Origin: Desulfobacteraceae bacterium
GTDB taxonomy: Bacteria > Desulfobacterota > Desulfobacteria > Desulfobacterales > UBA5616
Assembly: GCA_030620375.1 (NCBI GenBank)
Contig: JAUXEW010000071.1
Span: forward strand, 1-11,241
Direction of reading: 5' to 3'
DNA length: 11,241 nucleotides
In this document: positions 5,841 to 11,241 of the stretch, one piece after another
Numbering within the stretch: position 1 is the first letter of the stretch
How the letters are laid out: each line of letters starts with the position of its first letter
The notes under the pieces: generated by a model
Seen by the model: the letters and a program-made list of their open reading frames with translations, nothing else
Databases searched by the model: none
Told to the model about the DNA's origin: nothing
Program-made: the position numbers and the translations under genes

Positions 5841-7964
5841 TCAGAGTCGAATTGATCCCCAGTATTTTTGGGTATATCGAATGGTTAAACCAATCAACTC
5901 CTTCACGTCATAAATTCTGTAAATATCTGCATAATCTTCCATCAGCCTTAAAAAGATTTCTTTGTTTTGATCATAAACCACCGATTCATGTTCGATCTGG
6001 ATAATGCAAAGGGCATTTCCGTTCAGGACCAGGTTCGTCAGCTCTTCTGCAACGGGTTCTGGTTCCTGGAAGGCGCCATCCGTGGTAAGGACCGCAAGAA
6101 AAGGATGTTTTCTTTCCATATACAAACATTTAATGATCTTCGGGGACAGTCTTGTAAATTTTCCTTGGTAATTTAACAACTCTTTTTTTACACAATCAAT
6201 CTCTTTGAACGACACCCAACCGGAATAGGTGGTATGGCTTGAAAAATTAATGGCTGCAAATCTCATGTGATAGGCTTTGCCGGTACGCCGTATCCAATTG
6301 ATCAGCGAAAACTGTGACCTTAAAAGGGTATCATAAGGACCGATCCCTTTAATTAAATCAGCCTTCATGGTTCCGGAAGAATCAACGATAAGGGCAATGT
6401 CCGGGATATCTCCCTTATCAAAACAAACGGGATCACTCGTGGTCAACGGTATCTCTCTTTGATAGAGTTCAACTCCGGTATCACTGGGGGTCGGATAGAT
6501 GCGTGTCTTAGACCATTTAATTTTTTTAATGTCTAACGTATCAGGGTTTTCTATTCTTTCAGAAAGATATGCTATTTCGGTCACCAGGGCATCCTTATCC
6601 TCATCGAGAATATCAATGATGACCTCGTCCGCCCGTTGTTCATACAGGGCGTTCAAAAAATCGTAACGCTTGGCGTATGAAACTTTTCGATTCTGTTGAA
6701 TACTAAACTGAGTGAGCTTTATCAACAGATCCTTATTGAGCTGTTCATACAGATCAATATCATCATTATCAACAGAATTTTCATCCCTGTTTTTTTCGGT
6801 ATAATCGATGTTTGGTTTTGGCTGAGTGCCATCAGCTCTATTGATTTCATTAGATTCATTATCGACCGGAGTAGGATTCGATGTCATTGCTTCCATGCCA
6901 TCCTGATATCCCGATGAACCTTGGTAATCATCTGAATCCATATTAGAATCGTCATTCATAAAACCATAATCCGGTTGGTCCGCGGGCAGCGGTATGTTGA
7001 AGTCGGTTATCGGATTCTTATCAATCAGTTTTTTGTCCCCAAATCCGAAAAGCATTTGAGAGAAAGAGCTGCCCTGGATTTCATCACCCGTATCATCATC
7101 CTGCTCAATTTCTTGAATCAAAAATGGAATTAGATGTTTTGAAAAAGCATAGGATTGGTCATACCAGTTGCCATAGTCTCGAAGTGTGAAAGCAATTTCT
7201 TTAAAATCATTCGGTTCCAGACTTCGATCCATCGCTTTTTCCATCGCGGTCCGACTTTTCGTTGTTTCGAGAATCATTCTGGCAACCACACTTTCCATCA
7301 CAGAATAACCATCCGGATAGTAGTTGCTGAATAATGGGTACATATCATTGTCAACAGCGGATAATCTGATTGAGATGTCTATTGAAAGGGAATTGAATTT
7401 TGATAACGGAATTGATCGATATATCGGATGTCTATAATTTTTGGCCATATAGAGTTGTGTTAATAACATGATTGACTTTCCGGATCGATACTCACCACAG
7501 AAATCATACAACGCGCACGTCACGGTGTCGACCACCAGATCTTCAAAAAGGCCGATAAGTAATTTTAGCGAGCGGATGAAATTATTTCTGATATGCCGAT
7601 TTTTGCTGTTAGGGGAACCAAATCCAAGGTCTGAAATTGCATTGCTGCAACCGCTGACAATATGTTCGAACTGATTCCAATCATACGGACACACCGACCA
7701 GTGCCCTTTGGCATGTAGAAGCGCATAAGTGATAGCTGTTTTAAACGGGTCCTGGAAGAGATTGGCGATATGTTGTTCCTGAAGCATCTGGATACAAATT
7801 TGCTCGGCCTCGGGGTCAACCTTAAGGTGGGTATCCCACTGCTCATCAATTACGGCACTAAAAAGAAACGGGCATCTTTCAACAGTCGTTATGATGTTTG
7901 AACAAAGCCCCCAGTCCGGAGTGTGGGTAACGGAGTGGACAATATCCTTTATACGTTCCTGCAT
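5841..7964 (-). CDS. VWA-domain protein with zincin-like N-terminal region, partner of MoxR AAA+ ATPase
   Basis: This 707-residue soluble protein has three parts. The N-terminal ~250 residues include YALLHAKGHWSVCPYD (80-95), an HxxxH arrangement recalling the HExxH zinc site of metallopeptidase-like domains found before VWA modules, with Ala instead of the catalytic Glu. FEDLVVDTV (140-148) may supply further ligands. Residues about 285-405 form an acidic, Asn/Ser-rich linker. The C-terminal VWA domain carries a MIDAS site: DSSGT (D528, S530, T532), the Thr of GKFTRL (604) and the Asp of LTTDGAF (629). The family's canonical DxSxS has Thr in the third position here. VWA proteins paired with MoxR ATPases act as adaptors that pass ATP-driven remodelling to a target, often with Mg2+ at MIDAS. 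The ATG overlaps the ATPase stop by one base (TAATG), so translation is probably coupled. No separate ribosome site is visible. Confidence 0.85.
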   Translation of the reverse strand: MQERIKDIVHSVTHTPDWGLCSNIITTVERCPFLFSAVIDEQWDTHLKVDPEAEQICIQMLQEQHIANLFQDPFKTAITYALLHAKGHWSVCPYDWNQFEHIVSGCSNAISDLGFGSPNSKNRHIRNNFIRSLKLLIGLFEDLVVDTVTCALYDFCGEYRSGKSIMLLTQLYMAKNYRHPIYRSIPLSKFNSLSIDISIRLSAVDNDMYPLFSNYYPDGYSVMESVVARMILETTKSRTAMEKAMDRSLEPNDFKEIAFTLRDYGNWYDQSYAFSKHLIPFLIQEIEQDDDTGDEIQGSSFSQMLFGFGDKKLIDKNPITDFNIPLPADQPDYGFMNDDSNMDSDDYQGSSGYQDGMEAMTSNPTPVDNESNEINRADGTQPKPNIDYTEKNRDENSVDNDDIDLYEQLNKDLLIKLTQFSIQQNRKVSYAKRYDFLNALYEQRADEVIIDILDEDKDALVTEIAYLSERIENPDTLDIKKIKWSKTRIYPTPSDTGVELYQREIPLTTSDPVCFDKGDIPDIALIVDSSGTMKADLIKGIGPYDTLLRSQFSLINWIRRTGKAYHMRFAAINFSSHTTYSGWVSFKEIDCVKKELLNYQGKFTRLSPKIIKCLYMERKHPFLAVLTTDGAFQEPEPVAEELTNLVLNGNALCIIQIEHESVVYDQNKEIFLRLMEDYADIYRIYDVKELIGLTIRYTQKYWGSIRL

Positions 7965-9553
7965 TAGAGCGATATTAAATTTTTTAATGCTTTTTTAAAG
8001 TCTTTCTTATACTCATCTTCTCTGTGTTGAAGTTGATAAGCTTCCAGAGATTTGTTCAACCAAAGATCGTTCTTATACGCTTCCGTAAGTAATCTGATAT
8101 GCCCGGGTTCTATATATCCATTATCGCTTATGGCTTGAAACAGGTCCGGATGGTGTAGTTGAAAATCGATCGTCTTTGTATAGGCAAGATTGACGATATC
8201 TTTAACCGCATACCATTTCCCACCTTGATATTCTCTTTCCACCCAGTGCGGATTGAGTTGAAGTTTAGAGTATGCCACAAAAGGAAAGACCGCGTGAATA
8301 TCTCCGGGTTCAACTTTAAGGTTCTTAATGTATGTGTTGACAAATTTATGTACAGCCTCATCAAGGGAGATGGCGTTATTGTCTTCATACCCTAAATATC
8401 TGTATATCTGCTGTATAAAGGTATTCATGTTTTTTGTATGGCGTGCCATATGTTTATAATTTTCAGTAGACAGTCTCCGGTTCTGTGCCAGGTAATTCAA
8501 AATTCGTTCGATGACTTTAACCGCTCGAATTAAGGCGTACCCCCTTGCGATACGTCCTAATTGAATGGAAACCCCGTCACTTAAGCCATAGACGTTCGGG
8601 CACATTTTTTTAGGGTAGGCTGCCAGATAGTGACATCCTGCCTCTTTGGCATGGCGGCCTTGAGGCGTTTTACAAATTTTTTCCGAAAAATTGATTCCTT
8701 TTTTACTGCGGCTTAAGGAATGAACACAGCTATTCATAGATTGCAAATAAAGCTTTAAATGTTCTGCTTCCGGACTGATTGGAATGGTTTTCAGCGACCC
8801 CATAATGTTAAGAACTTGAGTAATATGATTCGCGTCGCTGGAAAAAAAAAGGGAGCCGTTTCTATATTTACCGATCAATTTTTTATCGTGCATGGATGTT
8901 GGAAATATATCAATTGGAATTTCAATGGTTTGTCGTCTCCGAGCAGCCCGGTCCACCTCATTGGTCCCATGAAATTCATCTCCTTCATTCATCGAAAGGA
9001 TATTCAACTGATACCGAATTTTATTTCCGTCTATCGTAAATTCATGGCCGGCAAACACCTTTTTCCCGTTTTCCAGTGTAAACTCTTTTTCAAGAATATG
9101 AAGCAATTTGTTTAAAAGCTTAGCCGGTGCTCGATTCGGTTCGTCCCAGATAAGCCCCGGGTAGGTTAACCAAGGCTTCTCAAAAAATAATTCCTGGGTT
9201 GTTTTTCCCTGGGTAATGGCTGAAAAGTCATTGTCAGAGTATATATTTGACCCGAAATCCACGTCTATGTCGGTTTTGTGCCATCCTTTTTCTTCTTCCC
9301 CAAAAAGGGCGGTCATGATGATTTTGGCGAAATCGGTTTTTCCCCTGTCTGTATCGCCCACCAAAAGCATGGTGGATTCGGTAATCGCTCCCAGAAGTCC
9401 CCAATCATAAAGACCAAAATATATTTTATCGTTAAACGGGGATATGGATTCCGATAAAGATGTGCTGTGAAAAAATCCTTTTCCGATTTGGTTGATTTTT
9501 TCTTGAAGAGAAGTGATGTCTACTGCAATCTCATTAAATTGTTGTATATCCAT
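7964..9553 (-). CDS. MoxR-type AAA+ ATPase
   Basis: The 529-residue ATPase has Walker A GDTDRGKT (66-73) and Walker B GLIWDEPNRAP (D137, E138, in the DE-x-NRA form typical of MoxR). It also has a sensor-1 Asn in LSMNEGDE (189) and arginine-finger candidates in EVDRAARRR (199-207). In the lid, where MoxR proteins usually have a GASPR sensor-2 Arg, this one reads YGLSDGVSIQLGRIARGYAL, so that Arg seems absent. Four cysteines (276, 294, 307, 318), the last three near EAGCHYLAAYPKKMCPNV, could bind Zn or an Fe-S cluster; this is inference. The ~150 C-terminal residues are unrecognised. I start at the ATG at 9553; an upstream in-frame GTG at 9595 adds 14 Arg-rich residues without a better site. 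AGG of TCAGG lies nine bases before the ATG and AAGGA two bases before it. It leads a two-gene operon with the VWA gene. Confidence 0.88.
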   Translation of the reverse strand: MDIQQFNEIAVDITSLQEKINQIGKGFFHSTSLSESISPFNDKIYFGLYDWGLLGAITESTMLLVGDTDRGKTDFAKIIMTALFGEEEKGWHKTDIDVDFGSNIYSDNDFSAITQGKTTQELFFEKPWLTYPGLIWDEPNRAPAKLLNKLLHILEKEFTLENGKKVFAGHEFTIDGNKIRYQLNILSMNEGDEFHGTNEVDRAARRRQTIEIPIDIFPTSMHDKKLIGKYRNGSLFFSSDANHITQVLNIMGSLKTIPISPEAEHLKLYLQSMNSCVHSLSRSKKGINFSEKICKTPQGRHAKEAGCHYLAAYPKKMCPNVYGLSDGVSIQLGRIARGYALIRAVKVIERILNYLAQNRRLSTENYKHMARHTKNMNTFIQQIYRYLGYEDNNAISLDEAVHKFVNTYIKNLKVEPGDIHAVFPFVAYSKLQLNPHWVEREYQGGKWYAVKDIVNLAYTKTIDFQLHHPDLFQAISDNGYIEPGHIRLLTEAYKNDLWLNKSLEAYQLQHREDEYKKDFKKALKNLISL

Positions 9554-9595
9554 AATCCTTGACCTGACCCGGGCGATCCGGAAGGTAAAGTGCAC

Positions 9596-9607
9596 CGGTT
9601 TTAACCG
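9596..9607. repeat. Small inverted repeat in the ATPase leader
   Basis: CGGTT and AACCG flank two T bases. With neighbouring bases it forms a seven-pair stem just before the possible GTG start at 9595. In the ATPase mRNA it would lie about 45 bases upstream of the ATG at 9553. It may be a short stem in the leader or a protein site. Confidence 0.3.
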
Positions 9608-9619
9608 ATTTATTGTTTT

Positions 9620-9645
9620 AATAAAACCCGGTGCTTCGCACTGGG
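9620..9645 (-). terminator. Rho-independent terminator between the small Cys-rich gene and the ATPase
   Basis: On the minus strand CCCAGTGC pairs with GCACCGGG (eight pairs, one G-U) around a GAA loop, followed immediately by TTTTATT. This is a classic intrinsic terminator for transcripts coming from the gene at 9707-10054. It implies that the ATPase/VWA operon needs its own promoter in the ~70 bp that remain, or regulated read-through. Confidence 0.7.
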
Positions 9646-9661
9646 ATAAAACTGAAACTGT

Positions 9662-9699
9662 GAGGCACTAACGTGCCTCCCCTTTTCCCGCTATGCGGG
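9662..9699. repeat. Two adjacent perfect hairpins
   Basis: GAGGCAC-TAAC-GTGCCTC (9662-9679) and CCCGC-TAT-GCGGG (9687-9699) sit side by side, upstream of the terminator in the transcript of the small Cys-rich gene. The second is followed by TGGTAGTTTAC, similar to the tail of the hairpin at 4678. They may be remnants of an IS200/IS605-type end or a 3'-UTR stability element. Confidence 0.5.
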
Positions 9700-9706
9700 T
9701 GGTAGT

Positions 9707-10054
9707 TTACTCAAACCGGATTTCCTGGACCATCTCCTGTTTTTTGATCACTGCTTGAATTTCTTTTTGGAGCATCGGATCCTTGATGGGTTCCACATGG
9801 GTTACATCACGACCGTCTTTATCTTGTTTGATTTTCCAGTCTTTAATAAAACCTGGTATGATGGCATAACCGCAGCCTCCGGAACCGCAACAGGTAGTGT
9901 CAAAAATGGCATATCCTGTCATATACAAGATCTCTCTCCCCTGAAACGGTATCCGGGCTTCTTTTGTTAAGACGTAATGACCGCCGATGGCCGTAACTTC
10001 CTGATTGATTTCGTGGTGAACAAATTCTTTGATGTCATTATTCGACATGATCAT
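9707..10054 (-). CDS. Small conserved protein with CCGSGGCG cysteine motif
   Basis: The 115-residue soluble protein resembles a family I recall as uncharacterised in sulfate-reducing Desulfobacterota. Visible blocks are EINQEVTAIGGHYVLTKEAR (15-34), PFQGREILYMTGYAIFDTTC (36-55), the motif CCGSGGCGYAIIPGFI (C55, C56 and C61, at 55-70), and VEPIKDPMLQKEIQAVI (87-103). The three cysteines and glycines suggest a metal or Fe-S site, or a redox loop, but nothing proves it. GAAAGGA precedes two possible starts: the ATG at 10054 (four bases away) and the ATG at 10048 (ten bases away); I list the first. The frame is open farther upstream to 10147, but that part is translated MITE-like repeat and is not credible protein. 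It lies downstream of the flavoprotein gene on the same strand and may be co-transcribed. Confidence 0.78.
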   Translation of the reverse strand: MIMSNNDIKEFVHHEINQEVTAIGGHYVLTKEARIPFQGREILYMTGYAIFDTTCCGSGGCGYAIIPGFIKDWKIKQDKDGRDVTHVEPIKDPMLQKEIQAVIKKQEMVQEIRFE

Positions 10055-10077
10055 ATTATCCTTTCTCAAGTTTCGCA

Positions 10078-10161
10078 CCTCAAAATAGCACGCTATTCCT
10101 GCAGTTTCAAAATCGCTCAGGCCTTGCGCTGAACCAAAATCTACCATTTCTGGATGGACAC
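10078..10161. repeat. Half copy (R2) of the MITE-like element
   Basis: About 84 bp here match the right half of the element at 2870-2954, in the same orientation, with roughly six differences including one single-base gap. It runs from CCTCAAAATAGCACG through CTGAACCAAAATCTACC to GGATGGACAC. The left inverted repeat is not recognisable; its place holds the ribosome site and start of the 9707-10054 gene. It occupies nearly all of the gap between that gene and the flavoprotein stop codon. Confidence 0.8.
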
Positions 10162-10164
10162 CAA

Positions 10165-11052
10165 TTATTTTACCATCTCTTCAATAACTTCTTTTACAGA
10201 TGGAATGTCGTGTATCAATCCGGTGACTTCTCCGGCTGGTAAAATACCGGCATCCAAATCCCCCTGAATCCAGGAGGCGTCAATTGAATTTCCACCAAAA
10301 CTAAATTCGGGTGTTTCACCTTCATTAACCATCTTCGCTGCCAGAGGTGTTCTTAATGCTCTGATTTGAAACGGGCCCACATTAACCAGGCAGGTCCCCG
10401 TGTCTTCATATTCCAAGAGTGTGTTTTTGTAATTCAGATGGGCAATACACTCAAGGGTAGCAATAAACCGGGTACCGATCTGTACCCCGCTCGCACCCAA
10501 ATCCAAGGCAGCTTTATATCCACGGGAATCACCAATACCACCGGCGGCAATGACGGGAACTTTTACCGCATCAACCACCGCCGGAACCAGTACCATGGTT
10601 GACACACCGTTAAATCCCTGAATACCTCCTGATTCAGATCCCTCAGCGATAATCGCATCCGCGCCCAATGCTTCGGCCTTTACAGCAACCGAAACAGTTG
10701 GTACGACAACCAGTACGGTAATCGCCCGTTCATGCAGAAAAGGGATAAGTGCTTTGGGTGATCCTCCGGATACGGTAACGACACGTATGCCTTCTTCAGC
10801 CAATATCTCCGCGATTTTCGGTGTGTGCTGACTCATCACCTGAAGATTTGCACCAAACGGCTTGCGGGTCAGCTTTTTGGTTTCATGAATTTGAGTTCTT
10901 ACCATCTCAGGTTCCGACACAAAAGCAGTCGCCAGAAGTCCGAATCCATCGGCTTCAGAAACGGCAGCCACCAGCTCCGGATTACATATGTTTCCCATAG
11001 CACCTTGAATAATCGGATAGCCACAACCCAATAATTCGGCAACTTTCGACAT
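10165..11052 (-). CDS. Nitronate monooxygenase / FabK-like FMN protein
   Basis: The 295-residue protein is a TIM-barrel flavoprotein of the nitronate monooxygenase (2-nitropropane dioxygenase) and enoyl-ACP reductase II (FabK) superfamily. Such enzymes bind FMN and oxidise nitronates or reduce enoyl-ACP in the cytoplasm. Characteristic blocks are YPIIQGAMG (12-20), GFGLLATAF (37-45) and ADAIIAEGSESGGIQG (131-146). TMVLVPAVVDAV (152-163), PVIAAGGIGDSRG (166-178) and GVQIGTRF (189-196) follow, the last with GG and GTRF phosphate-binding turns. In the usual EAGGH or ESGGH motif the catalytic His follows GG; here it is Ile (ESGGIQG), so activity may differ. The ATG at 11052 is chosen because AAGGAG lies six bases upstream; an ATG at 11070 would put that site inside the gene. 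The length fits short FabK-like members. A MITE-like copy lies on each side. Confidence 0.88.
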   Translation of the reverse strand: MSKVAELLGCGYPIIQGAMGNICNPELVAAVSEADGFGLLATAFVSEPEMVRTQIHETKKLTRKPFGANLQVMSQHTPKIAEILAEEGIRVVTVSGGSPKALIPFLHERAITVLVVVPTVSVAVKAEALGADAIIAEGSESGGIQGFNGVSTMVLVPAVVDAVKVPVIAAGGIGDSRGYKAALDLGASGVQIGTRFIATLECIAHLNYKNTLLEYEDTGTCLVNVGPFQIRALRTPLAAKMVNEGETPEFSFGGNSIDASWIQGDLDAGILPAGEVTGLIHDIPSVKEVIEEMVK

Positions 11053-11058
11053 ATTATG

Positions 11059-11064
11059 CTCCTT
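11059..11064 (-). promoter_or_regulatory. Shine-Dalgarno site AAGGAG of the FMN protein gene
   Basis: AAGGAG on the minus strand ends six bases before the ATG at 11052. It decides the start against the in-frame ATG at 11070. Confidence 0.8.
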
Positions 11065-11097
11065 TTCCATTTAAAATTTGTTGTTTTGGTTTCGAAA

Positions 11098-11241
11098 ACC
11101 GTAAATGGTAGATTTTGGTTCAGGTCAAGGCCTGAGCGATTTTGAAGCCGCAGGCGGTGCGGTGCTACGTCGAGGATTTAAAGCCTCCCCGCAGCAAGCT
11201 AAGGGGAATGTGCTCGCATTGCCGGTTCAAAAGAGCGAGAA
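11098..11241. mobile_element. Third copy (R3) of the MITE-like element, inverted and running off the window
   Basis: Compared with the reverse complement of the element at 2811-2955, this copy has AAATGGTAGATTTTGGTTCA, then CAAGGCCTGAGCGATTTTGA, CCGCAGGC, and GTGCTA through GAGGATTT. After a 48-bp interruption it resumes at CAAAAGAGCG (11228). The outermost AGTGTCCGT bases are not conserved, and the other end lies beyond 11241. It is upstream of the FMN protein gene. Confidence 0.72.
11180..11227. repeat. 48-bp palindromic insert nested in MITE copy R3
   Basis: Relative to the element at 2811-2955, copy R3 is uninterrupted up to GAGGATTT (11179) and continues with CAAAAGAGCG at 11228. The bases between are extra and contain TCCCCGCAGCAAGCTAAGGG followed by GAATGTGCTCGC, a stem of CCCC/GGGG and AGC/GCT. 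Related decayed palindromes lie at 1335-1361 and 1394-1424. Confidence 0.6.

Noticed and set aside
6696..6917. Plus-strand frame inside the VWA gene
   Set aside because: It is antisense to the acidic linker of a well-supported gene and has no recognisable domain.
9554..9595. GTG start adding 14 residues to the ATPase
   Set aside because: The added residues are Arg-rich and unlike the protein; the ATG at 9553 has AGG-containing upstream bases.
10055..10147. N-terminal extension of the small Cys-rich protein
   Set aside because: These codons come from the MITE-like repeat, and a GAAAGGA site supports the later start.
2811..11241. CRISPR array
   Set aside because: The repeated units are three dispersed, partly inverted copies kilobases apart with no regular spacers.

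Overview
The window looks like an accessory, rearranged stretch of a Desulfobacterota (probably Desulfobacterales-type, sulfate-reducer-like) chromosome. This placement is an inference from resemblance: the ISNCY-type transposase, the hot-dog thioesterase, the Thr-rich PilW-like fragment and the small CCGSGGCG protein all read like Desulfobacterales proteins as I remember them. No marker gene is present to prove it.

Left end (1-1312) is a scar. A transposase of the ISNCY type enters from outside the window and breaks off near 736. It abuts, on the opposite strand, the C-terminal part of a PilW-like type IV pilus protein with a Thr-rich tail. That in turn is joined near 1180 to the first ~45 codons of a CheD-like chemotaxis receptor deamidase in another reading frame. 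None of the three is intact. Degenerate palindromes follow (1335-1424), then a complete PaaI-type thioesterase on the minus strand (1632-2054) and a small unrecognised plus-strand protein (2391-2786).

Centre (2811-9553) is the most interesting part. A 145-bp MITE-like inverted-repeat element (2811-2955) fills almost the whole gap ahead of four large genes. On the plus strand are a soluble protein with a transglutaminase/papain-like Cys-His-Asp signature (2984-4657) and a MobA-like nucleotidyltransferase-fold protein behind its own sigma70-like promoter (4844-5812). Facing them with only 28 bp between stop codons is a minus-strand operon: a MoxR-type AAA+ ATPase (7964-9553), translationally coupled through a TAATG overlap to a 707-residue VWA protein with a MIDAS motif, an acidic linker and a degenerate zincin-like N-terminal domain (5841-7964). 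MoxR plus VWA pairs act as ATP-driven remodelling or metal-insertion machines, and transglutaminase-like proteins are frequent partners. The addition of a nucleotidyltransferase makes this a candidate undescribed four-component system. Its function is not shown by the sequence.

Right end (9596-11241): a row of hairpins including a rho-independent terminator on the minus strand separates the AAA/VWA operon from an upstream minus-strand pair: a FabK/nitronate-monooxygenase-like flavoprotein (10165-11052) and a small Cys-rich conserved protein (9707-10054). The gap between these two holds a half copy of the MITE (10078-10161). A third copy, inverted and itself interrupted by a 48-bp palindromic insert, runs off the window end (11098-11241).
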